DNA of 34,725 nt, taken from positions 1 through 34,725 of the forward strand of contig JAISOQ010000155.1 of NCBI GenBank assembly GCA_031275515.1, given 5' to 3'. This DNA is from Treponema sp. Lineage in GTDB: Bacteria > Spirochaetota > Spirochaetia > Treponematales > Breznakiellaceae. The notes below the pieces were generated by a model that was not told where the DNA came from, made no database searches, and worked only from the letters and a program-made list of their open reading frames with translations. Shown piece after piece: positions 1-9,451 of the stretch. Every line of letters starts with the position of its first letter. Position 1 is the stretch's first letter. The position numbers were made by a program, and so were the translations under genes.

Positions 1-1194
1 CAGCACCCCAAGGGAAGGGAATACGCCTTTATTCAGGAACATGAGCCGCTTCATCCCCTCCTGCTGGACAGCGCCGGGGGCATCCTCTCCTATCCGCCTA
101 TCATCAACTCCGCGGATATAGGCGCGGTTCAGGTGGGAGACGTCGATCTTTTTGTGGAGCTTACCGGGACGGACCAGACCAGCGTGACCCTGGCCGCCTC
201 TATCGTGGCCTGCGATCTGGCGGATCAGGGCTTTACCATAGAGCCTGTGGAAGTGGAATACGAATACGAGACCCCCTTTGGCCGCAGGGTCACGACCCCC
301 TATTATTTCCAGGAGCCGGTGTTCTGTTCACTGTCCCGTATCGAGAAGTTCTTGGGAGAAAAGCTGGATGCGGATGAATGTCTGGCGGCTCTGGACCGAA
401 TGGGCTGTAAGGCCGAGAAAGCCCTGTCCCACGAAAAGGGCCGGCTGGTGCCGCAGGAGGACGGGACGGGGCAGGCCGCCGGGGAGGGCATCAGGGTTTA
501 TCCCCCGGAATACCGGAACGATTTCCTTCATGCCGCGGACGTAATGGAGGATGTGGTTATAGGCCGGGGACTTAACACGTTCAAACCCGAACGGCCCCGG
601 GATTTCACTATAGGCCGGCTTACTCCTATTACCCGGTTCAGCCGTCAGGTCAAGGAACTGCTGGTGGGGATGGGTTACCAGGAGATGGTCTACAACTACC
701 TGGGTTCCCGGAAAGATCTGGTGGAAAATATGCGGGGGGACGGTTCCCGTATCGTCAGGATTGCCAACCCCATGACGGAAAACTACGAATACGTCAGAGA
801 CAGCGTTTTGGCTTCCCTCCTGATGAGCGAAGCCGCATCGGGTCATTCGGTTTATCCCCACCGTATCTTCGAGATAGGGAAGGTAGCCTACCGGAACGAT
901 GCGGAAAATTACGGCGTCAGTACCCGGCAATATGCGGGCCTGCTCCAGGCTGATAAGGACGCTAACTTCAACATTGCAGCGGCCCAGCTCCAAACTCTGT
1001 TCTATTATCTTTCCCGGGAATACGCCCTGGAGGAATCCGGGGACAGCCGGTTCATCCCTGGCCGGGCGGCGGCCATTCTGTATCGCGGTAAAGCCGTCGG
1101 CGTCTTTGGGGAAGTTCATCCGGAGGCGCTGGAAAATTGGGGGATAACCGTCCCCTGCATTGCCGCGGAGTTCGATTTGGACGCCCTCTTGTAA
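1..1194 (+). CDS. pheT: Phenylalanine--tRNA ligase beta subunit, archaeal/eukaryotic type (5' truncated)
   Basis: The frame is open from base 1 to a TAA at 1192-1194, so 397 C-terminal residues are present and the start lies outside the window. PheT pairs with PheT's partner PheS to charge tRNA-Phe in the cytoplasm. The sequence shows a B3/4-like editing region, a B5-like segment (YPPEYRNDFLHAADVMEDV), then a catalytic-like domain with VRIANPMTENYEYVRDSVL and the ending GEVHPEALENWGITVP followed by AAEFDLDALL. That ending is the normal C-terminus of archaeal and eukaryotic PheT; bacterial PheT carries an extra FDX-type anticodon-binding domain of about 90 residues, which is absent. Spirochaetes are known to have this archaeal-type enzyme. 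There is no sign of frameshift. Downstream 1195-1317 is AT-rich with only a weak 5-bp hairpin (GGCTT/AAGCC at 1278-1294). Confidence 0.93.
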   Translation, partial: QHPKGREYAFIQEHEPLHPLLLDSAGGILSYPPIINSADIGAVQVGDVDLFVELTGTDQTSVTLAASIVACDLADQGFTIEPVEVEYEYETPFGRRVTTPYYFQEPVFCSLSRIEKFLGEKLDADECLAALDRMGCKAEKALSHEKGRLVPQEDGTGQAAGEGIRVYPPEYRNDFLHAADVMEDVVIGRGLNTFKPERPRDFTIGRLTPITRFSRQVKELLVGMGYQEMVYNYLGSRKDLVENMRGDGSRIVRIANPMTENYEYVRDSVLASLLMSEAASGHSVYPHRIFEIGKVAYRNDAENYGVSTRQYAGLLQADKDANFNIAAAQLQTLFYYLSREYALEESGDSRFIPGRAAAILYRGKAVGVFGEVHPEALENWGITVPCIAAEFDLDALL

Positions 1195-1317
1195 TTGTAA
1201 TATATTTTGATTTTTGGCTTTATCTTTATTTGTATAGCCTTTATTGTCTTTGTCTATGCCGGAAGGGGAAACCTAACGGCTTGACTAAGAAGCCATAATC
1301 GTATTTTCATTACCCTT

Positions 1318-2712
1318 ATGCCTTTAACTATTAAGCATCTAGGTCCCTGGAGTTTCTACCGCAATGCGCTTACTATTGCGCTGCCGGTAATGTTGCAGCA
1401 GCTCGTGATGAGCATGGTTTCCCTGATCGATAATTTTATGGTTGCAGGTCTTGGGGACACCAGCATGGCTGCAGTAAATGTGACGAACCAGATCAATTTT
1501 ATTTTCATCGTAATCGTTAATGCGGTTTGCGGGGCGGGCGGAATTTACCTTGCCCAGTTTAACGGCGCTAAAGATACCGAAGGTATGCGGCACGCATACC
1601 GGTTCAAGGTGATTTTCGTCTGCGGCGTGGCGATGGTATACTTCATCCTCTGCTGGCTTATTCCCCGCCGGATGCTTGCTATGATGACTATGGGCAACAT
1701 TGCCCAGGATGAAATCATCGATGTCGGCGTGCGGTACATCAGGCTCATGTCGTTTACCCTTTTTCCTATGGCGATCTCCGCAGCGATAGGTACTTCCTAT
1801 CGTGAGATCGGCCTCCCCAAGATTCCTCTGATCATTTCCTCCGCAGCTACGGTGGTGAATACTTTGGGGAACTGGTTCCTGATTTACGGGAACCTGGGAG
1901 CTCCCCGGCTTGAGGTAACCGGCGCGGCTTTGGCGACCATCCTGGCCCGGATTGTCGAAGCGGTAGTTTTTCTGCTCTACGTCCACCGTTCCCGCAACGG
2001 AAGGGCGCCGTTCTTCGTTGAATTCCACAGGATATTCCAGGTGAGCAGGCGTCTTTTGGCGCAGATTCTTGCAAAGTCGGGCATGATGTTTTTGTCCGAG
2101 GCTTCCTGGGTCAGTTCCGAAACCATCATGACCGCTCTTTACAACGGGCGGGGCGGCACGGAGGTAGTGGCCGGAATGGCCGCGGGCTGGACTATCGCGA
2201 ACATCTTCTTCCTTCTCTTTGGCGGCATCTGGACCACTTCTACGGTTCTGGTGGGAGGCAGTCTGGGGGCCGGCAAGCTGGACGAAGCCCGTACGCGCGG
2301 CAAATGGATCACCTCCGGCGCTACTGCGGCAGGCTGCATCATTGCTGTTACCGGCGCCGCCGCCGCAACCCTCCTCATCCCCCTGGTCTTCTCCAACCTC
2401 ACCGATGACGCCCGGCGTATCAGCCTGGGGCTGGTTTACGTCATCTTTTTCTACATGCCCCTTTGGTCCCTGCTCAACGCCCAGTTCGCAATCTCCCGCG
2501 CCGGAGGCGACACCGCATTAGGCATGTATGTGGATGTTTCGGTAAACACCCTGATTTTCGTCCCCGGCGCTTTTATCCTTGCCCTGCTCACTTCGCTGCA
2601 CCCCGTGACCATGTTCGCCCTCCTGAAACTGTCGGACATCTTTAAATACTTAATAGCCCGGCACTGGTTCAAGAAGGAACGATGGGTACGGAACCTGACG
2701 CACAGGAATTAA
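1318..2712 (+). CDS. MATE family multidrug/cation-coupled efflux transporter
   Basis: A 464-residue polytopic membrane protein with about twelve hydrophobic segments arranged as two homologous halves. Each half begins with the MATE-type pattern: residues about 17-45 (ALTIALPVMLQQ, then SLIDNFMVAGLG) and residues about 245-280 (LAKSGMMFLSEASW). Family members export drugs or metabolites in exchange for Na+ or H+ across the inner membrane; the substrate cannot be inferred. The ATG at 1318 has no clear Shine-Dalgarno sequence; the first residues lead directly into the first membrane helix, so a much later start is unlikely. It stands apart from pheT by 123 AT-rich bases and is convergent with the repair genes that follow, so it is probably transcribed alone or by read-through from pheT. 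Length is normal for the family. Confidence 0.9.
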   Translation: MPLTIKHLGPWSFYRNALTIALPVMLQQLVMSMVSLIDNFMVAGLGDTSMAAVNVTNQINFIFIVIVNAVCGAGGIYLAQFNGAKDTEGMRHAYRFKVIFVCGVAMVYFILCWLIPRRMLAMMTMGNIAQDEIIDVGVRYIRLMSFTLFPMAISAAIGTSYREIGLPKIPLIISSAATVVNTLGNWFLIYGNLGAPRLEVTGAALATILARIVEAVVFLLYVHRSRNGRAPFFVEFHRIFQVSRRLLAQILAKSGMMFLSEASWVSSETIMTALYNGRGGTEVVAGMAAGWTIANIFFLLFGGIWTTSTVLVGGSLGAGKLDEARTRGKWITSGATAAGCIIAVTGAAAATLLIPLVFSNLTDDARRISLGLVYVIFFYMPLWSLLNAQFAISRAGGDTALGMYVDVSVNTLIFVPGAFILALLTSLHPVTMFALLKLSDIFKYLIARHWFKKERWVRNLTHRN

Positions 2713-2730
2713 AGACCCGCCTGCATTAAT

Positions 2731-2756
2731 TCCCCCGGTCCTGCGGGCCCGGGGGA
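2731..2756. terminator. Hairpin between convergent genes (possible bidirectional terminator)
   Basis: TCCCCCGG at 2731-2738 pairs perfectly with CCGGGGGA at 2749-2756, leaving a 10-base loop. It fills the 44-base space between the MATE stop and the addA stop, abutting the latter. Neither side has a proper U-tract, so termination strength is uncertain. Confidence 0.5.
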
Positions 2757-5700
2757 TTAATCTATCACTATGTCCAGGTCCAGGACTTTTTCTGTTACAT
2801 CGACAGCGTTACTGCTGCGTAAATAGACAAGCTGTGCGCATACCGGTTTCCCGAAAATGTCGGATACCGCCCGGCTGTACGCCGCAAGCTGTAGATAGTA
2901 CCGTTCAGGTTCTTCGGCACGGTCCGTCTTGAAGTCCAGGACATACATGACGCCTTCCGATTCAAAGAGAAGGTCTATCTTGCCGAGGACAGGTATTTTT
3001 CCGGTCTTTGTTTCCGCCATGGTGATAATAGGAAATTCCGATTCACGGTACGCCGCTTTCAGGGCGAGTTTCCCAAAATTCGAGTCCAGGAAGCCCCGGG
3101 CCATTCGTTCCGTAGCTTCACGGATACGGGGGATATCCCGGTCGTCAAGGCGGGCCAGAATCCGGGGGGGGATTTGGGGCGCAACGCCGTTAAAGCGAGC
3201 CTCCAGAAAACCATGGACCAGGGTCCCGAAATCGGCGGCGTCAAGTCCTGCCCGGTTCAAAATATTGTCCAGAGGGTCGTCTCCTGCCGGGGCTGTAGAA
3301 ACAGTGTCCTCGATGATGATATTTCGCCCGGCGTACCGCAGTTTGCTGGCGGCGGCGGATGTCAAAGGCGGCAGGGGGGTAGTGATTGTTTCGGCCCGGG
3401 CGTAGCATGATGCGGCGGATTCGGAGGCTTCCGCCATAGAGACTGTCCCTCCCGAACGGGAACCGCGTGCGGCGCGGCGGATTTCTTCCCGGGTACGGAC
3501 AGGGATGATTTCGACGGTAAAGGGCTCTTCCTCATCCTTCCCCGCGGCTATTACGGGAAGAAGTAAATCCAGAAAAGATGAAGCAGTATCGCTGTCTTGT
3601 TTCTTTGCCTTGAGGTAGGCCAGGCGTTCCTTGACGGATTGAACGGAGTATTCCTTCTCCGCGGCGGTTTCCCCGCCGGATTGTCCGTCTGTGGTCTTCC
3701 CTTCTTTTTCCTTCTTGTCCGGTTCGGGGAGGCTCGCGGTCAGGAAAAGCCGGCTTTCGGCCCGGGACATGGCGACATACAGGAGACGCCTGAGTTCGGC
3801 GGCTTCCTGCCGGGCCTCTTCTTCCCGGCTTAGTTTAAAGAAATAGTTCTCGAATTGTCCCGGCAGTTCTTCCGCCTGTGGCAGGTTAAGAGTCAGCCCC
3901 CAGCGCGCGTCGAAATAGGCGGTTTCCCTGTTGCCCCGGTTTTTCTTGCCGCTGCCGCAGCAGTACACAAAAACTATCGGAAATTCCAGTCCCTTACTCT
4001 TGTGAATAGACATGAGCCTGACGCCTGTACTTTCCTCAAGGAGCGGGATACTGATGTCGTCAAGCTTTTCTTCCGTAGTAATTACATCGTTTATGTAGTC
4101 CAGAAATTCAGCCAGGCCTTTGCCCCGGCGATCCGTGTTCCGGGCAATCTCGAAAAAAAGGTCAAAGAGTTCGCCGTAAATCTGGGAGGCTTCCGACCAC
4201 AGGGTTTCATAGCGATAGCCCTCATCGTACCAGAGTTTGGTCAGTAATTCTGTTACCGGCATGGTACGGGCGGCCTCCGCCAATGCCCGGTACCGCTTTC
4301 GGGCCAGGCGGTAGAGTTCCAGGTCCCCGGGAGGGATCGCATCTTCCAGGGCTTCGTCAAAGGGGGCGGCGCTGCCGCTGAGCAGACACACCGACAGGGT
4401 GAGGTCGCTCAGCCGCATAAAGGGCGAGCGGATGAGGGCGCCATAGGCGATGCGGTCTTCGGGATACACCAGCAGGCGCAGAAACATAAGGAGATCGTTT
4501 ACCGGCGCGTCATTAAAAATACCCGCCGGACGTTCGGCGGTAAAAGGGACCCCGAAATTCTTGCATTGCCGTTCCAGGGCGCTTTGATGAGAGTAGGAAC
4601 GCTGTAGTACCGCGAAGTCGCTGTACCTGCATGGCCGCCACTGTACCCCTTCGGAACTCCGTTCGCGGACCTGGCAGCCGGAATCAACCATTTCCCGTAT
4701 CCGCTCCGCGATGTACGCGGCTTCAAGCTCATAATCGGCGGGTTCCCGGGAATCATCCCTGGAGAGGCGGCCTTTGTCCAAAAAGCAAAAATGAACCAGC
4801 GGGCTTTGCCGGTCTTCCGCGCTGTTTTCTCCCGGAACATTATCCGGAGCATAGACCCTGTAATAGGCGGCTTCAAAACCCGGGAGTTCCCCATTGTCCG
4901 GCAGAAATACTGCGCCCTGTTCCATACTGTTTCCGCCTTCCGGGGCAAGGCCGCCGAAGATACGGTTGAAGGCGTTGATGAGACGGGGGGCGGACCGGTA
5001 ATTACGCGTCAGGTTCAGGACGCCGGTAGTTCCGCCGGTAATTCCGCCGGCTCCAGAGGAACCGGCAGGGGCAAGGGTCCGGGCAAGGCTGCGAAAGACC
5101 GAAACATCGGCTCCCCGGAAACGGTAGATCGACTGTTTTTCATCCCCCACGAAAAACATCACGTCTTCCCGCAGTTCTTCAGGAGCCGGAATGCCGGCGG
5201 CGTCCCGTTCAAGATTTTCGGATAAGAGGAAGATGAGGTCCCGCTGGAGGCCGTTGTTATCCTGGAATTCGTCAACCATGACGGCCTTGCAGGTCTCTTT
5301 GTAGACCCGCCTGATGTCCGGGTGTTCGGACAGGGCGTCTACCGCCAGACGGGCGATGTCATCAAACGTAAGAACTCCCGCTTCCCGTTTCTGTTTGTTA
5401 AATTGGCGCTGGAACTCCTCTACCAGGGGAAGCGCTTCCGCAATGATGCGGCTTTGGAGGGCTGTGTTGGCAAAGGATCCCAAATCCCCGTACAATTCCC
5501 TCACAGTTTTGATGCTTTCCGTGATTACCGTAAATTCCCGCGAACTCCCTACGTTGAGGTTCATGGATTGCAGGCGGTTGAGCCAGGCGAAATACCCGGC
5601 GATGTCCCGCCTGAGCGCGGCGTCGTTACCGGTTTTTTCCAGAAGAGGGGCAATGTCCGGTATGCCGGGCGGCGGGGTTTTAAACAGGCCGTCAAGGGCC

Positions 5701-6383
5701 GCGTACAGTTTTGCTGTCTTCTTGACGATTCCCTGCAATTCTTCCCGGATAACGGTAATCAGTCCGGCGGTTTCCGCAGTTTTACGGTTCCATTGCATCA
5801 ATATCTGTTCGTGCTGCCGCTGCATAAAGCGGATCAAGTCAGGAGGGCGGCTTATGGGACTGTACTCCAACACGGTGTCTGCGAAAAGTTCCTTTGCAAC
5901 GGTTCTAATCTTCCGGTCGGCGATGATGACCTGAAGGGCAGGGTTGTCCCGGTGAGCCAGAACAAAGGGCAGGGCCGCATCCATAGCAAGTTCCCGGACC
6001 TTCTGGTTATCGCTTGAGAAATCGGGACTGATCCCGTAACGGGAAGAAGCGGTCCTGGCTACGGCGGCGCAGAAAGAGTCCAGGGTAAGGATACGCGCCT
6101 TGTGGAATTCCTCAACCGCTTTCCGCGCTCGTTCGTTGTCACGCTGGGCCGCAAGAAGCGCGTAGATGCGGCTGTACATTTCGTTCACCGCTTTGTTGGT
6201 AAAGGTCAGCGTGAGAATCTCATCTGCCGTGTACCCCTTCTCCGTTACGAGCCAGACATACCGGGAAGCCAGGACCTTGGTCTTTCCCGACCCGGCCCCG
6301 GCGGTCACCACCGTGTTGTATTCGGCGGCGGCGGCTTTCCTCTGATCAGGATCAAGACCGGCCAGCAGGGTTTCATTTGACAT
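2757..6383 (-). CDS. addA: AddA-type ATP-dependent helicase/nuclease (UvrD-like, C-terminal PD-(D/E)XK)
   Basis: A 1208-residue protein of the RecB/AddA class, which unwinds and resects double-strand breaks together with AddB to prepare DNA for RecA. Visible motifs: Walker A AGAGSGKT (residues 28-35), motif II DEFQDN (about 371-376), GDEKQSIYRFRG (about 412-424), motif V-like MSIHKSKGLEFP (about 789-801), and a C-terminal nuclease with GKIDLLF (D1137), DFKTD (D1150, K1152) and the QLAAY motif. The open frame extends 70 codons further to 6593, but the ATG at 6383 is preceded at 5 bases by an excellent GGGGGAGG, overlaps the addB stop by 11 bases, and places the Q-motif (LDPDQRKA) at the usual distance from the N-terminus. 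A low-complexity Gly/Thr segment (AGSSGAGGITGGTTG) lies after motif III. A C8 run in the sense strand (3164-3171) is a possible slippage site. Confidence 0.93.
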   Translation of the reverse strand: MSNETLLAGLDPDQRKAAAAEYNTVVTAGAGSGKTKVLASRYVWLVTEKGYTADEILTLTFTNKAVNEMYSRIYALLAAQRDNERARKAVEEFHKARILTLDSFCAAVARTASSRYGISPDFSSDNQKVRELAMDAALPFVLAHRDNPALQVIIADRKIRTVAKELFADTVLEYSPISRPPDLIRFMQRQHEQILMQWNRKTAETAGLITVIREELQGIVKKTAKLYAALDGLFKTPPPGIPDIAPLLEKTGNDAALRRDIAGYFAWLNRLQSMNLNVGSSREFTVITESIKTVRELYGDLGSFANTALQSRIIAEALPLVEEFQRQFNKQKREAGVLTFDDIARLAVDALSEHPDIRRVYKETCKAVMVDEFQDNNGLQRDLIFLLSENLERDAAGIPAPEELREDVMFFVGDEKQSIYRFRGADVSVFRSLARTLAPAGSSGAGGITGGTTGVLNLTRNYRSAPRLINAFNRIFGGLAPEGGNSMEQGAVFLPDNGELPGFEAAYYRVYAPDNVPGENSAEDRQSPLVHFCFLDKGRLSRDDSREPADYELEAAYIAERIREMVDSGCQVRERSSEGVQWRPCRYSDFAVLQRSYSHQSALERQCKNFGVPFTAERPAGIFNDAPVNDLLMFLRLLVYPEDRIAYGALIRSPFMRLSDLTLSVCLLSGSAAPFDEALEDAIPPGDLELYRLARKRYRALAEAARTMPVTELLTKLWYDEGYRYETLWSEASQIYGELFDLFFEIARNTDRRGKGLAEFLDYINDVITTEEKLDDISIPLLEESTGVRLMSIHKSKGLEFPIVFVYCCGSGKKNRGNRETAYFDARWGLTLNLPQAEELPGQFENYFFKLSREEEARQEAAELRRLLYVAMSRAESRLFLTASLPEPDKKEKEGKTTDGQSGGETAAEKEYSVQSVKERLAYLKAKKQDSDTASSFLDLLLPVIAAGKDEEEPFTVEIIPVRTREEIRRAARGSRSGGTVSMAEASESAASCYARAETITTPLPPLTSAAASKLRYAGRNIIIEDTVSTAPAGDDPLDNILNRAGLDAADFGTLVHGFLEARFNGVAPQIPPRILARLDDRDIPRIREATERMARGFLDSNFGKLALKAAYRESEFPIITMAETKTGKIPVLGKIDLLFESEGVMYVLDFKTDRAEEPERYYLQLAAYSRAVSDIFGKPVCAQLVYLRSSNAVDVTEKVLDLDIVID

Positions 6384-9327
6384 GGCTGCCTCCCCCTGTT
6401 TTACTTTCAACAGCAATAGTATTGCCGTTAGTTTTTGTATTCTTTTTGAATGGTTTGGCATTAAGGGCGAAGTTTGTACGGCAGAGGCACCGGTAATCGC
6501 ATTTCGAACAGGCCGCCAAATCCGTTTCCGGGGGAACAAAGTCCAGGGCGTCAAGAGATTCGGCGAACTTCCGGGTACAGCCGTCAAAGACATCCAGGGT
6601 TTCCTGATAGGCCCCGCGGGAGTGGCCCCGTTTTTTCCCCAGAGAACCGATCACGGCGGTAACATCGTGGTTATTGATGCTGAGAAAACAGGCCGTTTCC
6701 ACCGGAACTCCTGTTTTTGCCTCGTAAAGTTTAACGTACATAGGCATTTGAAAATCCCTGAGGGGCGTATCATCCGCGCCGGTACTTTCGGCTTTTGAAG
6801 GAGGCGCGCCGGTTTTATAATCAATGATTACCGGGCTGTCCTCCGGGGACACCGAAACCCGGTCCAAAATGCCGTTGAGCAGTATGCCGTCCTGTTCCAG
6901 GTCCAGGGAGAATTCAATATCCGCGGCGGCGTACCCGTCGAAATACTGGGATTCGACTTTGAGGAGCGCCTTGATCCTGCGGGCAATGGCCTTAGCCTGG
7001 GAAACCACCAGAGGTACTGCCAGAGGACCCTGAAAAGCGGGATGATTCCGCGCTGCGGCGAAAGTAATTTCTTCTACCCAGGCGTTGTAATCCCCAAGCC
7101 GCCCCTGTTTGAAGACCCTGTCTTCGGCGCGTATGCGGATAAAGAGGTCTTTCAATATCTCGTGGTAGAGCAGCCCCAGAGAAGCGTCGTCCATCAGCTG
7201 GGCTTCCAGGGCCAGGTTCTTCGCATCAAATATTTTTTGGTACAGCCATTTGGCGGGACAGAAGAAGAAGACATTGAGGTCTGTGGTGGCCGACACCCGT
7301 ATCAGGCTCCTGCCGCCTTCTTTTTCTTCCGGGATACGCTGTTTTGCGGAAATCCTTGTTTCCAAAAGAGAGGCGGCTGCCGTATTCCGGGGGAAAGGAT
7401 AGTTCAGGAGAGAGTAGGGTTCCTGTTCTCTAAGATTCAGGACGAGCCGCCAGTTTTCAAACCCTGACTTTTGCGCCGAAAAAAGCCTGGACGGGAATAG
7501 GAGATCTGCGCCTTTGGAATAAAAATTCCCTCCCGAAGCCCACCAATCCTTTTCCTGCCGGAAGAGATCCTGAGATGGCATGCCGGCAGTTTTACTGTCA
7601 GGTATTTCCGGAGCCTCCGTTTTGGAGGGCGGTTCAAAAAACACACTGTGGGGAATAGCCCAGCCGGAAAAGGTTTGATCCGATGCGCTGATACGCAGCC
7701 GGGGCGTAAAGGTTTTCCAGGGGTCCAGATGGTAGAGGCGGAAGAAGCTGCCCGAGACATCGGCGTCTTCCACGGCGATTCCCAGGCGTTTCCGCTTATC
7801 CTGGCGCAGGAACTTGAGGGGTTGATAGAGAACGGTTGCGGCATCCTGGGAAGCGTTAAGCACAAAATGGCAGGTAAAGGGGGCTGCCGCCGCAACCCGG
7901 TAGGGGAAGATGTTTACCCCGGCTTTCTCCTGAACAGGAACGTATTGTTTTTCCTGAAGAACGCCGAGGAAAAACTGAAAGGGCGAAGGCGGCGTAAGGT
8001 CCGGGTACTTTTCTTCTATCTGAATCAGGGCGGAGAGTTCTTCTATGCACCGGGCAAGAACCGCGTCCCCTTCGCCGGTACAGGCGTCCCGGCTCAGAAA
8101 ACCTGTTGCCCCGGCTCCTGTCTCCCACTTCCCTCGAAAGGCAAAGTAGTATTTTCGTATATCCCTAAAGGTACGGGCGCCGGTCATGGAAGAAAGGACG
8201 GTTTTCAGCCCCAGGTAATACTGTCTAAGCCGTTCTTCCCGGCTTGCCGTCCTGAAAGCCTCAGTCCAGACATCTATCTGCTTTCCTTTGTCCCGGTAGG
8301 CTGAAACGCAGTTGTTCCGGATACCGAAATTGATGAGGTCCTTGTTAAGCGCCGGCTGGCTCCAGGGCAGCCTTTCGTTCAGCAGCAGGGACTTTAAAGC
8401 GGTAAATGAAAAACTGTTCGACACACAGGATCCTGCCAAAGAGAACAGTTTTCCTGTTCCATAATCCCCAAGGGGCCTGCCTGAACGGCGGCGTAAGGGG
8501 ATGTTGTAGAGGGACAGTTCCCTGAGCAGATAAGGTTCCAGGGATTCAAGGTCCGGTACGCTTACGGCCATATCTTCATAAGGGACGCCTTCATCTTCAT
8601 GAAGCCTTCTGATTTCCAGAACAGTGGAACGGATTTCCGCACGGGAGGAAGTGAACGCGGCAAGCGGCGGCGGGTCCGGCTTCTCCAGCCGGATGAGGTG
8701 TATGACCGGTTCGTCCCTGAGTATCGCCTCGTATTCGGCGAAGTCTTCGATGGCCTCGGGGAAAAAAATATAGTAATGGTGTTCACGATCTTTAAGGGGG
8801 GGCCGTTCCCAGGACGGTTCAAACAGCCGCCGTTTTTCCAGAAAAGCGGCGTATTCCTTTTCCAGTACCATGAAATCCCGGTCTTCGTCGTCCTGTTTGT
8901 ACGCGGCCCCGGCTGCTTCCAGCCTGAGGCCGAACAGCTTGAGGGAGGGGAGCATCCCTGCTATCCGGGGGGCAAAAACCGCGCCGTCCTCCGCGAAGGC
9001 CGGTGGAATAAGCGCCCGGAAGGGCAGTCCCGCATCTTCCGTCCCGGCGTTTCCGCGCCGGAGGGCCTCCGCGTTTCTTCCGACCAGGTCTAAGGCGAAA
9101 AGTTTCCTCAATATGGCGGAAACCGGCTCCTTGTCCTGCGCCTCCGAACGGATAAGCCCCTCTTTAAAACGGTCCCAGGCCAGGAAGCGGTTCATGGCGA
9201 TAGAACGGATCCCCGTAAGGCCGCAGATTTTTTGCGCCCATTCCGAAGAGGCCGCTTCAGAGGGAAACACGAACCGGCTCGACTGACGGCGCAGTTCTCC
9301 GCTGATCACGGATAAAATAGTATTCAT
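6373..9327 (-). CDS. addB: AddB-like PD-(D/E)XK nuclease subunit with iron-sulfur cysteines
   Basis: A 984-residue protein whose gene ends 11 bases inside addA, on the same strand. The C-terminal domain has a RecB-type nuclease core: GILDRVSV (D822) and VIIDYKTG (D836, K838), followed by FQMPMYVKLYE. The cysteine set expected for the AddB iron-sulfur staple is present: C690 in FFFCPAKWLYQ before the nuclease core, then C940, C943 and C947 or C949 in ACSKCDYRCLC after it. The N-terminus (VFPSEAASSEWAQKI) resembles helicase motif Ia, but no Walker A P-loop is visible, so this is probably an inactivated-helicase scaffold that scans DNA, as known for some AddB/RexB proteins. The ATG at 9327 has no Shine-Dalgarno and lies only about ten bases after a good -10 hexamer. 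The symbol rests on gene pairing and architecture. Confidence 0.82.
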   Translation of the reverse strand: MNTILSVISGELRRQSSRFVFPSEAASSEWAQKICGLTGIRSIAMNRFLAWDRFKEGLIRSEAQDKEPVSAILRKLFALDLVGRNAEALRRGNAGTEDAGLPFRALIPPAFAEDGAVFAPRIAGMLPSLKLFGLRLEAAGAAYKQDDEDRDFMVLEKEYAAFLEKRRLFEPSWERPPLKDREHHYYIFFPEAIEDFAEYEAILRDEPVIHLIRLEKPDPPPLAAFTSSRAEIRSTVLEIRRLHEDEGVPYEDMAVSVPDLESLEPYLLRELSLYNIPLRRRSGRPLGDYGTGKLFSLAGSCVSNSFSFTALKSLLLNERLPWSQPALNKDLINFGIRNNCVSAYRDKGKQIDVWTEAFRTASREERLRQYYLGLKTVLSSMTGARTFRDIRKYYFAFRGKWETGAGATGFLSRDACTGEGDAVLARCIEELSALIQIEEKYPDLTPPSPFQFFLGVLQEKQYVPVQEKAGVNIFPYRVAAAAPFTCHFVLNASQDAATVLYQPLKFLRQDKRKRLGIAVEDADVSGSFFRLYHLDPWKTFTPRLRISASDQTFSGWAIPHSVFFEPPSKTEAPEIPDSKTAGMPSQDLFRQEKDWWASGGNFYSKGADLLFPSRLFSAQKSGFENWRLVLNLREQEPYSLLNYPFPRNTAAASLLETRISAKQRIPEEKEGGRSLIRVSATTDLNVFFFCPAKWLYQKIFDAKNLALEAQLMDDASLGLLYHEILKDLFIRIRAEDRVFKQGRLGDYNAWVEEITFAAARNHPAFQGPLAVPLVVSQAKAIARRIKALLKVESQYFDGYAAADIEFSLDLEQDGILLNGILDRVSVSPEDSPVIIDYKTGAPPSKAESTGADDTPLRDFQMPMYVKLYEAKTGVPVETACFLSINNHDVTAVIGSLGKKRGHSRGAYQETLDVFDGCTRKFAESLDALDFVPPETDLAACSKCDYRCLCRTNFALNAKPFKKNTKTNGNTIAVESKTGGGSHVK
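6389..6396 (-). promoter_or_regulatory. Shine-Dalgarno that fixes the addA start
   Basis: On the minus strand GGGGGAGG lies five bases before the ATG at 6383. It lies inside the 3' end of addB, implying coupled translation, and argues against the longer open frame that reaches 6593. Confidence 0.7.
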
Positions 9328-9337
9328 GTCGAGAGGA

Positions 9338-9367
9338 AGTATAGCATGGGAAATGGGAAAATGCCAG
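9338..9367 (-). promoter_or_regulatory. Candidate sigma70-type promoter for addB-addA
   Basis: Minus-strand CTGGCA (9367-9362), 18-bp spacer, TATACT (9343-9338). The predicted transcript would start about four bases before the addB ATG, so the mRNA would be nearly leaderless, which agrees with the missing Shine-Dalgarno. Seen by eye only. Confidence 0.4.
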
Positions 9368-9384
9368 AGTGATGGTTCTAAGGA

Positions 9385-9422
9385 CAGGGCATTGTCATTT
9401 GCTTTTCATTCCTCTTGCCCTG
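9385..9422. repeat. Inverted repeat in the spacer before addB
   Basis: CAGGGCA at 9385-9391 and TGCCCTG at 9416-9422 are perfect complements around a 24-base loop. It lies between the stop of the upstream minus-strand gene and the addB promoter candidate; it could be a weak terminator or an operator. No U-tract follows. Confidence 0.35.
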
Positions 9423-9451
9423 GGATTCCAACAATTTTACTGTCATGGCAT

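Noticed and set aside
1278..1294. Terminator after pheT
   Set aside because: Only a 5-bp stem with no T-tract; not strong enough to list as a feature.
6384..6593. 70-codon N-terminal extension of AddA
   Set aside because: It lies inside addB, has no family similarity, and a GGGGGAGG sits five bases before the ATG at 6383.
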